NCBI GenBank assembly: GCA_934446565.1 | Contig: CAKSEO010000042.1 | Location: forward strand, 1-20,427 | Direction of reading: 5' to 3' | DNA from: an uncultured Oscillospiraceae bacterium | GTDB lineage: Bacteria > Bacillota > Clostridia > Oscillospirales > Ruminococcaceae | Length of the DNA stretch: 20,427 nucleotides | Shown here: positions 8,051 to 15,955 of the stretch, in pieces | Numbering within the stretch: the stretch's first letter is position 1 | Layout: each line of letters begins with the position of its first letter | The notes under the pieces: generated by a model | The model's input: only the letters and a program-made list of their open reading frames with translations | Databases searched by the model: none | Told to the model about the DNA's origin: nothing | Position numbers and translations under genes: made by a program

Positions 8051-9117
8051 CAGTTATCGTCCTCGCCTTCCCTGGGCAGGCAGGGAGTGACCGCTGCGAT
8101 AGCCACTTCTATCATGGAATCGTCCGGCTCCTTGGTGGTGATACGCTGCATCCACAATCCCGGCGCGGAGAATATGCGCGTAACGATGTTGTCGTAACGT
8201 CCGGCGAGCTTTATCAGCTCGTAAGCCAGACCTACCACTATCGGCAGCAGTATCAGCTTGCAGATGGTGCGGAGCATTATCGCGATGGTGTCGCTGCTGG
8301 TGTTGAGCAGGTCCTTGAAAAGCTCCGGTGTTATCGGAACCACGCTGTAGACCAGTATGCTGACCAGCAGCGTGATGATGATGAAGCTGGTACCGCAGCG
8401 GGGATGGAATCTCGTCATCGGGCGGATATTCTCAACGGTGAGAGGCTTCCCCGCCTCGTAGCAGGCGATGGTCTTGTGCTCCGCGCCGTGGTAGCGGTAC
8501 ATACGGTGCATGTCCTTTGTAAGGGAAGTCATCCACATGTACGCCACGAAAATGACTATCTTCATGACGCCCTCGAAAACCGTTCTCCAGCCGGAAATAT
8601 CCACGGATTTCACCATGACGTAGCTGCCCTCGGGAAGTCCGGGGAGCAGCCCGGAAATAGCGCTCATAGGCTCGGTGGGCATGAGCGCTTCTATACCCGT
8701 GAAAATGTAACTCGGAAGCAGCAGAAACAGGAATACCGCCAGCGCGACGCCTATCACCATCGCCACCGCCATGATAGCCCCGGTGAGCTTGTCGCCGAAT
8801 TTATCATCCAGCCACTTCTCGAATTTGGACTGCTCCTCATCGCTGTCGTCGTCCATCATGCCGCTTTTCTCGGCGGATTTCATCAGGCAGCTATAACCCT
8901 CGCGGAGCTGCTGCACGAAATTTATGCTGCCGCGTATCACCGGGCACTTGTTGTACCACTTTTTAGGCTTGATATCCCAGTCCTCCACGTCAATGGAGCC
9001 ATCCGGGAGCCTTACAGCCATGGCGCCCTTGGATACGCCTTTCATCATGATTCCCTCTATCAGCGCCTGACCGCCTATCGAGGTCTTTTTCGCCGTATCC
9101 TTATTTTTACTGCCCAT
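8047..9117 (-). CDS. DUF1385 (YqhQ-like) membrane protein
   Basis: The 356-residue product matches the DUF1385 family, related to Bacillus YqhQ, whose biochemical role is not established. Visible family blocks are SIGGQALIEGIMMKG near residue 13, CPVIRGSINF near 58, YRYHGAEHKTIACYE near 210, and RFHPRCGTSFI near 237. These conserved His, Glu and Cys residues suggest a metal site or a catalytic function. Hydrophobic segments lie at about 112-136, 180-195, 240-262 and 282-302. A short acidic insert (DDDSDEEQ) lies at about 89-96. It overlaps the kinase stop by 11 nt with AAAGGAG in front, and overlaps prmC at its other end, so it is tightly embedded in the operon. Confidence 0.9.
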   Translation of the reverse strand: MGSKNKDTAKKTSIGGQALIEGIMMKGVSKGAMAVRLPDGSIDVEDWDIKPKKWYNKCPVIRGSINFVQQLREGYSCLMKSAEKSGMMDDDSDEEQSKFEKWLDDKFGDKLTGAIMAVAMVIGVALAVFLFLLLPSYIFTGIEALMPTEPMSAISGLLPGLPEGSYVMVKSVDISGWRTVFEGVMKIVIFVAYMWMTSLTKDMHRMYRYHGAEHKTIACYEAGKPLTVENIRPMTRFHPRCGTSFIIITLLVSILVYSVVPITPELFKDLLNTSSDTIAIMLRTICKLILLPIVVGLAYELIKLAGRYDNIVTRIFSAPGLWMQRITTKEPDDSMIEVAIAAVTPCLPREGEDDNW

Positions 9118-10564
9118 CAGGGTCGCTCCTTTCGTTCATCTGCTTTAGCGGCAGGGTTATCGTGACCGTAGTCCCCTCGCCCAGTACGCTGTCTATATCC
9201 AGCGTTCCGCCGTGCATCGAGATTATCTCATCCGCGACCGCCAGCCCGATACCGCTGCCGCGGCGGGTGCTGTTCGCCTTGTAAAATTTCGCCTTGACCT
9301 TGGGGAGGTCAGCCGCCGAAATACCTATTCCCGTATCCGCGACGATTATTGACAGCGTATCGCTGCCCTTTTCCACCAAGATATCCACGCTCCCGCCCGG
9401 GTCAGTGTACTTCATCGCGTTGTCTATCACGTTTATGAACACCTGCCGCAGCCTGTTCTTGTCGCCGTAAACAACGCACAGCGACTCCGGCTCGGTGTAG
9501 TGTATCGTCTTGTTTTCCTTGCGCGCCTTATCGGTGTAGATGAGCAGCGCGTCGTCAAGCTCGGCTATGATGTCGGTGTTCGCCATCTGCAGCGTGAACC
9601 TGCCGTTCTGTATCCTCGAGAAATCCAGCAGCTCCTCCACCATGCCCTCGAGCCGCCCTGTTTCGTGGGTTATCACTTTCATGCCCTTGCGATAGGTTTC
9701 CTCGTCGTAGCCCGCCTCCAGGGTTTCGCTCCAGCCCTTTATTGCGGTGAGAGGAGTTCGCAGCTCGTGCGACACCGAGGAAATGAAGTCGTTCTTTATC
9801 GCTTCGGAGTTCTCCAGCTCGTCCGCCATATCGTTGAACACTCTGGAAAGCTCGCCTATCTCATCGTTGTTGCGTATCGCGATTCGCTCGGAGAAATCGC
9901 CCTTGGCGAGTTTTTTCGCGGTCACGCTTATCTGCATGAGTGGCACGCATATCGACTTCACAAAATACATCCCGCTGAAGATGACCACCAGGATGACCCC
10001 CGTGCTTATCAGCAGCGCCGCGAGCATTATTCCGGAAAGCTGATTATCTATGAGTTTCATCGAGGAAACGTACCGCAGCGCGTTGTAATTGCTGCTGGGC
10101 TGCGCTATCATGACCGTCACGGCGATGATGTTCTCGCCGGTTTCGTAGCCGTGGAATATCCCCACGCCATCCTCGGATTTCAGAGCCGCCTCGTAATCCG
10201 GCATGTTGTAGCTCTCGTCCGGGGAGAATCCACTGCTGCTGAGCGTCACCTCGCCGTTCTTGTTGATAGACATCATTTCCATCTGCTCTTTTTTGTCGAA
10301 GCCCTCGATGAGCTCCCGCACCTCGGTGGAGTAGTTCACCGCCATGTCCTCGTAGAGCCGCGCCAGGACGTTTGCCGTGGCGTTAGCCTCGGAAACAAGG
10401 TAGGTTTCCGCCGAGCCGTAGTAGTACTGCCGCGTGAAATAGTAGATGCACACATTGGCGATGACAAGCAGTATCCCTACAACACCGAGGGTGTTGAACA
10501 TCCAGCGCCTTGCGATGGAGCCGCGCAGCCCCGCGCGGACTTTCCTGCCCGTCACCCGTTCCAT
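9107..10564 (-). CDS. Membrane sensor histidine kinase, HAMP/HisKA type
   Basis: The 485-residue kinase has TM1 at about 22-44, an extracytoplasmic sensor loop of about 130 residues, TM2 at about 179-202, and a HAMP linker at about 203-255. A HisKA domain follows with phospho-acceptor His266 in SHELRTPLTAIKGW. The ATPase domain has an N box (NVIDNAMKY), G1 (DTGIGIS) and G2 (GSGIGLA). The layout resembles the PhoR/WalK class, but no PAS domain is visible and the ligand cannot be told from sequence. Its ATG overlaps the regulator gene by 13 nt, so the pair is translated together. The upstream lipoprotein and 8-TM protein genes are candidates for envelope partners. Confidence 0.93.
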   Translation of the reverse strand: MERVTGRKVRAGLRGSIARRWMFNTLGVVGILLVIANVCIYYFTRQYYYGSAETYLVSEANATANVLARLYEDMAVNYSTEVRELIEGFDKKEQMEMMSINKNGEVTLSSSGFSPDESYNMPDYEAALKSEDGVGIFHGYETGENIIAVTVMIAQPSSNYNALRYVSSMKLIDNQLSGIMLAALLISTGVILVVIFSGMYFVKSICVPLMQISVTAKKLAKGDFSERIAIRNNDEIGELSRVFNDMADELENSEAIKNDFISSVSHELRTPLTAIKGWSETLEAGYDEETYRKGMKVITHETGRLEGMVEELLDFSRIQNGRFTLQMANTDIIAELDDALLIYTDKARKENKTIHYTEPESLCVVYGDKNRLRQVFINVIDNAMKYTDPGGSVDILVEKGSDTLSIIVADTGIGISAADLPKVKAKFYKANSTRRGSGIGLAVADEIISMHGGTLDIDSVLGEGTTVTITLPLKQMNERSDPDGQ

Positions 10565-11247
10565 TTGTAGCCAAAGCCCCAGATGGTCTGTATGTACTGC
10601 GGTTCGGAGGGGTCGTCCTCAATCTTCATGCGCAGCCTGCGGATGTTGACGTCCACCACCTTGTCGTCGCCGTAGTACGCCTCGCCCCAGATGTGGTGGA
10701 GGATCGTCTTACGGTCAAGCGCCGTGCCGCGGTTCTTCAGGAGGTATTCCATTATGTGGTATTCCACCTGGGTGAGCTCTATCGGCTCGCCGTTTTTCTG
10801 AACGGTGCGGCTCTGGTAGTCCAGCGTGAACGGTCCGGAGGCAATGTTCTTCACCGTGTCCTGCCTTGCCTGAGTGATATTCACGCGGCGGTATATCGCG
10901 TCCACCCGCGCCACCAGCTCGGACGGCGAAAACGGCTTCGTGACGTAGTCGTCCGCGCCTATCATCAGGCAGTTCACCTTGTCCATCTCCTGGCTCTTGG
11001 CGGAGAGCATGATTATGCCTATCTCGCTGCTCTGTTCGCGTATCCAGCGGCAGAGCGCGAACCCGTCCATGCCGGGCATCATGATGTCCAGCAGCGCAAC
11101 GTCGAAATTGCCGTTCTGCTCGTTGTAGACCTTCACCGCGTCCTCGCCGCAGGAAACGTCCACCACGTCGTAGCCAGACCTTACAAGATTTATCACAACG
11201 AAGTCGCGGATAGCGTCCTCGTCCTCGCATACCAGTATTCTTTTCAT
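10552..11247 (-). CDS. OmpR/PhoB-family response regulator
   Basis: The 231-residue protein has a receiver domain (about 1-120) with acidic pocket Glu8/Asp9, phospho-acceptor Asp54 (LLDIMMPGMDG), Ser82 and Lys104 (TKPFSP). A C-terminal winged-helix domain (about 130-231) carries LTQVEYHIMEYLLKN, VVDVNIRRLRMKIE and IQTIWGFGYKW. It should bind DNA as a dimer at direct repeats once phosphorylated by the overlapping kinase. It begins 22 nt after the lipoprotein stop. The palindromes in the leader of this operon (13702-13731) are one possible place for autoregulation, though palindromes are not the usual target of this family. Confidence 0.95.
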   Translation of the reverse strand: MKRILVCEDEDAIRDFVVINLVRSGYDVVDVSCGEDAVKVYNEQNGNFDVALLDIMMPGMDGFALCRWIREQSSEIGIIMLSAKSQEMDKVNCLMIGADDYVTKPFSPSELVARVDAIYRRVNITQARQDTVKNIASGPFTLDYQSRTVQKNGEPIELTQVEYHIMEYLLKNRGTALDRKTILHHIWGEAYYGDDKVVDVNIRRLRMKIEDDPSEPQYIQTIWGFGYKWNG

Positions 11248-11269
11248 GCTTTCCCTTTCTCCGTCATGG

Positions 11270-12622
11270 TCAGAGTACTATCAGGCTGTTTTGCAGCTCG
11301 CTTTCGGTCAGCGCCAGCTTTCCGGTAAGGTAGCCTGTGGTTTCCTTTATGCAGATTATGCTTTCGTCGCTCTCGCCTATCAGGCGGAAGTCCTTGGAGT
11401 TTACAAGCGCTTCGGTGTCGTCCTTGTCGATGGTGCGTATTCTCATGAGTTCTGTGGTTTTGTCCACCGTGAGCTGCTTTTCCTGGTCGTAGGATATGAA
11501 CACTATCTCGTTATCCTGTGAGTTGAGCACCGCCGAAACTACGCCCTGCCAGCGGCTCGGGAACAGCAGTACGAAGTTATATTTGCTGCTGTAGTAGCTG
11601 TAATATTTGCGGGTATATCGGTTATTCTCCACCGTGTACCATTCCACGGCGCACAGCTGCTCCGACTTCATAAGGGTTTCGTAGCCTGGCAGCGGCGTCA
11701 TTGAGGGTATCTCCACCGCGCCGTCGCCGTCGATGTCGATGCTGCGGATATCCGTCATGTAGTCGTTAGTGAACCGGGAAATGATGTTCCCCTGGGAGCC
11801 GTCCGCGTTGGATAGGACATTCATCGGGGCGTACACCGCGCCATTGCGGCAATAGAGCACATCCGTGCTGTACTGTCCCGCGCCCTTACTGTAGTCCAGG
11901 AACAGCGCGGCAATATCTCCGGGAAGCCTGCCCTTTGAGACGCTGACGTACTCTGCGACGATACCGCTGAGCGGCACCTCGCTGAGCTTGCGGAACGCGC
12001 CGTCCTGTTTCGTGAACATAACAGCCATGGCGGTCTGCGTAGCCTTATCCGGGACGACGGAGATGAGCTCCTGCTGCCCGTCCTCGTTGAGGTCCACGAC
12101 CTCCATGCAGGAGTAGGAGCCGCTGTACAGCTCGGAGATTATCCCGCTGCCGTAGTTCAGTACGCTAAGGGTCTTTTCCGTCTGATTCAGCATGGAATAG
12201 CACACCAGTATCTCGGTGGTTTTCCCGTCCCCGAGGCTCGCAAAGCTGATGGAATCCACCTCGCTGCCGACACAGGCGAGGTCGTACACCGCCTCCCACG
12301 AGCCGTCGAAATTATCCAGCGCTTTCAGGCGCAGCGCGCTCTCGCCGGACTGCACTGACTGCGACTGGTAGAACACCAGCGCCTCGTCAACGCCGTCTGA
12401 ATCGATGTCCTGCAAAACAAACGCTGAGCGGAACTCTCCGCCCCTGGGGTATTTCAGCTTTATGGACGTGCCGGTGCTGTTTATCAGCGCCCGGTAAATC
12501 TCGCTCTGCTCCTGAGTTAGCTTAGGGGCGGTCAGCAGGTTTTCTATCGACGCCTGGCAGCCCGTGAGCGTTATCGCCGCTGCTAACCCGAGCGCGCCCG
12601 CCGCTTTTCTTATTTTGAACAC
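11270..12622 (-). CDS. Lipoprotein with DxDxDG (FG-GAP/VCBS-like) repeats
   Basis: The 450-residue product begins with a lipoprotein signal and lipobox LTGC (Cys22). At least three calcium-loop-like motifs with the shape of FG-GAP/VCBS propeller repeats follow: DIDSDGVDEAL at 72-82, DLNEDGQQELI at 177-187 and DIDGDGAVEI at 296-305. The ~105-120-residue spacing suggests a repeated, propeller-like extracellular fold. No enzyme motif is seen. The start is GTG at 12622, preceded by GAGAGGGAA; no ATG fits the signal peptide better. It lies between the 8-TM protein gene and the two-component genes with gaps of about 20 nt, so it may present a signal to the kinase. Function unknown. Confidence 0.82.
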   Translation of the reverse strand: MFKIRKAAGALGLAAAITLTGCQASIENLLTAPKLTQEQSEIYRALINSTGTSIKLKYPRGGEFRSAFVLQDIDSDGVDEALVFYQSQSVQSGESALRLKALDNFDGSWEAVYDLACVGSEVDSISFASLGDGKTTEILVCYSMLNQTEKTLSVLNYGSGIISELYSGSYSCMEVVDLNEDGQQELISVVPDKATQTAMAVMFTKQDGAFRKLSEVPLSGIVAEYVSVSKGRLPGDIAALFLDYSKGAGQYSTDVLYCRNGAVYAPMNVLSNADGSQGNIISRFTNDYMTDIRSIDIDGDGAVEIPSMTPLPGYETLMKSEQLCAVEWYTVENNRYTRKYYSYYSSKYNFVLLFPSRWQGVVSAVLNSQDNEIVFISYDQEKQLTVDKTTELMRIRTIDKDDTEALVNSKDFRLIGESDESIICIKETTGYLTGKLALTESELQNSLIVL

Positions 12623-12643
12623 AGTTCCCTCTCAGATGATGTA

Positions 12644-13669
12644 TCAGTACTCGTCGTCAAGATGATCGGATTCTTCGGCGGTCTGCGCCGGCTCACTTTC
12701 CTCCGCCGGAAGTATCGCAGCCGGAATTTCCGCAAAGCTCTCGCTGTCAACTGTTTCAGCCTGCCCGGCAGGTTTATCGGAGGGTCTCATGTAAAGCGCG
12801 ATGAGCGCGACTACAGCGAAGATACCAGCCGCAATTTCAGACGCAGGAGCCCAACTCATGTAGTAAGCCTCGCTGCCGTAGTTGAGCTGGAACAGCATTT
12901 CCGCGGCTGAGCTGGAGGTGACGATACGCGAAGCGACCTCCGCAGGACCCATCAGTGACGCCGCGATGACCGCAAGAGCGTTTCCGAGGATAAGCGAAAC
13001 GGAAACCGTTCCGGTCACTGTCAGCGCCTCACGGGTGCGCTTACCCTCGTTGCCGGAGAGCAGCTTTGCCATCTGCATGAAGAATATAGCGGCAACGATG
13101 TCGGTCATGCAGTTTATGAGGTACTCCGGACGCGTAGTTACCGCCATCCTCTCAAGGAAAACGCCGATACCGCGCAGGGTGTAATATATCGCTCCGCCGG
13201 TCATCGCGAATCCCAGACCGGGCTTGAATTCCTTTTTGTAGAGTATCACGAACGCAGTAACGAGCATGACTGCCCCGAACAGGAAATTCACGAACATCAT
13301 GAACGGAGATGGCGAAATATTACTGCCCTCCGGAATGACCGCCTCGCTGTAGCCCTCGTAAAGCGCTCCCATCGCGGGGAGGAGCAGCCCGAAACCTATC
13401 GCAACCGCTCTGCCGTCGGTTATCCGCTCTACCGGAGTGTTATAGAACGCTCCGTTCTTTTTACGGTCGTACACTGCGGCAAAAACCGCTCCCGCAAGCG
13501 CAATTATCACCGCGCCCCAGTAGCAGGCGTTCATGAAGAATCCGTTATCATATTTCAGGAAACCCGAGGTCATGTCAGTTCCCGCGCAGATCTGCGCCAT
13601 TCTTGCCGCGAACGCCAGTACCCAAGCAGGGATAAGCACCCACAGCCCCAGTCTGCTGTTGTCTTTCAT
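12644..13669 (-). CDS. Eight-TM membrane protein of unknown function
   Basis: The 341-residue product has about eight hydrophobic segments, for example LWVLIPAWVLAFA, WGAVIIALAGAVFAA, VAIGFGLLLPAMGAL, FVNFLFGAVMLVTAFVI, MTDIVAAIFFMQMA, VSLILGNALAVIAA and IAAGIFAVVALIALYM. An acidic, Pro/Ala/Glu-rich C-terminal tail of about 40 residues follows. I do not recognise a family or catalytic motif. The ATG at 13669 was chosen because AAGGAG lies about 10 nt upstream; reading in from 13735 would start inside the hairpin-rich leader. It is the first gene after the promoter at 13754-13782 and leads the lipoprotein/two-component/recA cluster. Confidence 0.8.
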   Translation of the reverse strand: MKDNSRLGLWVLIPAWVLAFAARMAQICAGTDMTSGFLKYDNGFFMNACYWGAVIIALAGAVFAAVYDRKKNGAFYNTPVERITDGRAVAIGFGLLLPAMGALYEGYSEAVIPEGSNISPSPFMMFVNFLFGAVMLVTAFVILYKKEFKPGLGFAMTGGAIYYTLRGIGVFLERMAVTTRPEYLINCMTDIVAAIFFMQMAKLLSGNEGKRTREALTVTGTVSVSLILGNALAVIAASLMGPAEVASRIVTSSSAAEMLFQLNYGSEAYYMSWAPASEIAAGIFAVVALIALYMRPSDKPAGQAETVDSESFAEIPAAILPAEESEPAQTAEESDHLDDEY

Positions 13670-13701
13670 ATCAAATAAGCTCCTTATCGAATACACATAG
13701 T

Positions 13702-13731
13702 CGGATATATCCGGACCCGGGCAAGCGGGTC
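13702..13731 (-). promoter_or_regulatory. Two adjacent palindromes in the leader of the recA-containing operon
   Basis: CGGATATATCCG (13702-13713) is a perfect 12-bp palindrome. Directly next to it, GACCCG (13714-13719) pairs with CGGGTC (13726-13731) over a 6-nt loop. Both lie in the ~78-nt leader between the promoter and the first gene. They could be an operator or RNA hairpins that set leader stability. Confidence 0.45.
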
Positions 13732-13753
13732 GCAACTAGACATATCTTATATT

Positions 13754-13782
13754 ATTTTATCACATATTCATGCATAATTCAA
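13754..13782 (-). promoter_or_regulatory. Sigma-A promoter of the ten-gene cluster
   Basis: On the minus strand, TTGAAT (13782 to 13777), a 17-nt spacer and TAAAAT (13759 to 13754) form a good vegetative promoter. Transcription would start near 13747. It is the only clear promoter I find ahead of the closely packed genes down to pgsA. Confidence 0.75.
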
Positions 13783-13886
13783 GCCCTTTTTTCGCACAGT
13801 AAGAGTTTTCACAAGAATTACATTTTATGCGGCTGCACTTTGTTGATCGTACGATTTCGTAACCTGTTTTTTGTTGTTATTTGCCA

Positions 13887-13915
13887 TTGACACGCGTTAG
13901 GCTCAATGCTATAAT
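13887..13915 (+). promoter_or_regulatory. Consensus sigma-A promoter of the lipoprotein gene at 13939
   Basis: TTGACA (13887-13892), a 17-nt spacer and TATAAT (13910-13915) match the consensus exactly. AGGAGG at 13926-13931 follows 7 nt before the ATG, so the leader is very short. It is divergent from the promoter at 13754-13782. Confidence 0.9.
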
Positions 13916-13938
13916 ATACCTAAAAAGGAGGGATTTCT

Positions 13939-14568
13939 ATGAAAATACGCTCTGCAATTATGCTTTCCGGCATTCTTGCGCTTATGATGGTTTCCGGCTG
14001 TCAGTCGTCACCTGCGGCCACGTCAGCAGCAGGACAGTCTGTCACGGCGGAAGCCAGCGAGCCGGAATACTCCGCTGACCTTGTGCTGACAGTGACTTTT
14101 CCGGACAAGACCGTGTACACCAGTTCCGACAACGGAGTTACATGGACAGCGGGCGAAAAAACAGTCAGCTATAACGACATGTCGGCTTTCCTTACCGTCA
14201 TATACCCGGAACCAATAAGTATCAGCGGAGATATTCTCATCGCAATGACTATACACAACAATAACAACAAGACAGACATGCTGATCGGCGGCTCAGAGAT
14301 CGAAGTGCTGCGCCAGGACAACTCCGGCGAATGGATTCCCGCCGAATACGCCGACCAGTCGATAAATTATGCGTTTACAAGTCAGGCTGACCTGATAATC
14401 CTCGCAAAGGATTATTACGAAGACCTTTCGATATATGAACCGGTCGGCGGCAGATACCGCCTGACTAAGAGCTTCACCATAGACGGCAACGAAGCGTACG
14501 GTCTGCTGAACCCGAGCGATCCCGGCGGGAAATACATCATGAGCGCGGAATTCAACGCGCTTGCATAA
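13939..14568 (+). CDS. Small lipoprotein, probably with an Ig-like fold
   Basis: The 209-residue product has a lipoprotein signal (MKIRSAIMLSGILALMMVSGC, lipidated Cys21), a short Ser/Ala linker and one beta-rich domain at about 45-207. ISGDILIAMTIHNNNNKTDMLIGG, EIEVLRQDNSGEWIPAEY and GGRYRLTKSF alternate in the way seen in bacterial Ig-like lipoprotein domains (strands with asparagine-rich turns, then YRL near the end). I cannot assign a family with certainty. The gene has its own consensus promoter, a strong AGGAGG site and a terminator, so it is a free-standing, probably well-expressed unit. No partner is evident. Confidence 0.78.
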   Translation: MKIRSAIMLSGILALMMVSGCQSSPAATSAAGQSVTAEASEPEYSADLVLTVTFPDKTVYTSSDNGVTWTAGEKTVSYNDMSAFLTVIYPEPISISGDILIAMTIHNNNNKTDMLIGGSEIEVLRQDNSGEWIPAEYADQSINYAFTSQADLIILAKDYYEDLSIYEPVGGRYRLTKSFTIDGNEAYGLLNPSDPGGKYIMSAEFNALA

Positions 14569-14570
14569 AG

Positions 14571-14606
14571 AAAAACAGGAACTGAATCAGTCAGTTCCTG
14601 TTTTTT
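14571..14606. terminator. Bidirectional terminator between the lipoprotein and tyrS genes
   Basis: A perfect 15-bp stem (14571-14585 with 14591-14605) with loop ATCAG has T on the plus-strand 3' side and A on the 5' side. It should therefore stop the plus-strand lipoprotein transcript and the converging minus-strand tyrS transcript. Confidence 0.93.
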
Positions 14607-14625
14607 CACAAAGTGGATGTCAGAA

Positions 14626-15831
14626 TTACTTCCTTACAACCTTGTGGTAAACCTTCTTACCCTTGCGGATAATTACCTCGCCGTCGATAGTTATCTCTGC
14701 GTTCGGGTCCTCGACGATGACGTCATTGACTGCAACGCCCTTACCAGCGATGAGCGTTCTTGCCTCGCGCTTGGAGTTTACCAGCTTGGTAGCTACCATC
14801 AGGTCGAGTATACCAATCTTGCCATCAGGGAGCTCAAGCTCAGTTGTGGGCATGTTCTCGGTATTGCCCTTGCCGCCGAACAGCGCCTTGGCAGCCTCGA
14901 GAGCCTTGTTAGCTTCCTCCTCACCGTGAACAAGCTTTGTCAGCTCATACGCGAGTATCTCCTTAGCCTTGTTGAGCTGGCTGCCCTCCCAGCTGGACAT
15001 AGCCTCTATCTCCTCTATCGGCAGGAACGTCAGCATGCGTATGCACTTCATGACGTCTGCGTCGCCGACGTTTCTCCAGTACTGGAAGAACTCGAACGGA
15101 GAGGTCTTTTCGGGGTCGAGCCATACCGCGCCCTTTTCGGTCTTGCCCATCTTCTTGCCCTCGGAGTTGAGGAGCAGCGTGATGGTCATTGCGTGAGCGT
15201 CCTTGCCGAGTTTCTTGCGGATAAGCTCGGTACCGCCGAGCATGTTAGCCCACTGGTCGTCGCCGCCGAACTGCATGTTGCAGCCGTACTTCTGGAACAG
15301 CATGTAGAAGTCGTAGCTCTGCATTATCATGTAGTTGAACTCCAGGAACGTCAGACCGCGCTCCCAGCGCTGCTTGTAGCACTCGAAGGACAGCATCTTG
15401 TTGACGCTGAAGCATGCGCCTACCTCTCGCAGTACATCGATGTAGTTGAGGTCCATCAGCCAGTCCGCGTTGTTTACCATGATAGCCTTGCCGTCGGAGA
15501 AGTCGATGAAGCGGCTCATCTGCTTCTTGAAGCATTCAATGTTGTGCTGGATAGTTTCCGGTGTGAGCATCTTTCTCATGTCGGACTTGCCGGAGGGGTC
15601 GCCGATCATTCCGGTGCCGCCGCCCAGCAGCGCGATGGGCTTGTTGCCCGCCATCTGAAGTCTCTTCATAAGGCAGAGAGCCATGAAGTGACCTACATGC
15701 AGGGAATCCGCTGTCGGGTCGAAGCCGATGTAGAAAGTCGCCTTGCCCTCGTTGATCATCTTCTTGATCTCTTCCTCGTTTGTAACCTGCGCGATAAGTC
15801 CGCGTGCTACTAATTCGTCATAAAGTGTCAT
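14626..15831 (-). CDS. tyrS: Tyrosyl-tRNA synthetase
   Basis: This enzyme charges tRNA-Tyr with tyrosine. The 401-residue class I synthetase has the HIGH-type motif HVGH at 45-48, the conserved [13 protein letters not shown] segment at 70-82, [10 protein letters not shown] at 187-196 in the tyrosine/tRNA pocket, and the KMSKS equivalent KMGKT at 227-231. A C-terminal S4-like RNA-binding domain covers about 340-401 ([27 protein letters not shown]). AAGGAG lies 7 nt before the ATG. It is the last gene of its strand cluster and ends at the bidirectional terminator. The 124-nt gap before it holds a T-box-like sequence and a hairpin, but no complete T-box. Confidence 0.97.
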   Translation of the reverse strand: MTLYDELVARGLIAQVTNEEEIKKMINEGKATFYIGFDPTADSLHVGHFMALCLMKRLQMAGNKPIALLGGGTGMIGDPSGKSDMRKMLTPETIQHNIECFKKQMSRFIDFSDGKAIMVNNADWLMDLNYIDVLREVGACFSVNKMLSFECYKQRWERGLTFLEFNYMIMQSYDFYMLFQKYGCNMQFGGDDQWANMLGGTELIRKKLGKDAHAMTITLLLNSEGKKMGKTEKGAVWLDPEKTSPFEFFQYWRNVGDADVMKCIRMLTFLPIEEIEAMSSWEGSQLNKAKEILAYELTKLVHGEEEANKALEAAKALFGGKGNTENMPTTELELPDGKIGILDLMVATKLVNSKREARTLIAGKGVAVNDVIVEDPNAEITIDGEVIIRKGKKVYHKVVRK

Positions 15832-15941
15832 TGTTTTTCTCCTTGTATGTTAATTTAAATTTTCAACTTTTAACTGTGTATTATCCGGGAAAACTCCCAT
15901 AAGCAATGGAAACTCTTTTAATTTCCATTGATACCACCCCT
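15830..15941 (-). promoter_or_regulatory. tyrS leader with a T-box-like relic and hairpin
   Basis: On the minus strand, AGGGGTGGTATC (15941 to 15930) resembles the T-box core AGGGTGGTACCGCG but has lost its 3' part. A 9-bp hairpin follows: CAATGGAAA (15930-15922) pairs with TTTCCATTG (15912-15904), with no U-tract. A poor promoter (TTGCTT, 15 nt, GATAAT) may overlap. Only about 15 nt separate the motif from the upstream stop codon, so there is no room for a T-box Stem I. It is either a degenerate T-box or coincidence. Confidence 0.35.
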
Positions 15942-15955
15942 TTCAGCGCCGGCAA

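Noticed and set aside
13846..13855. ATCGTACGAT palindrome between the divergent promoters
   Set aside because: A single 10-bp palindrome in AT-rich DNA outside both promoters; not enough to call an operator.
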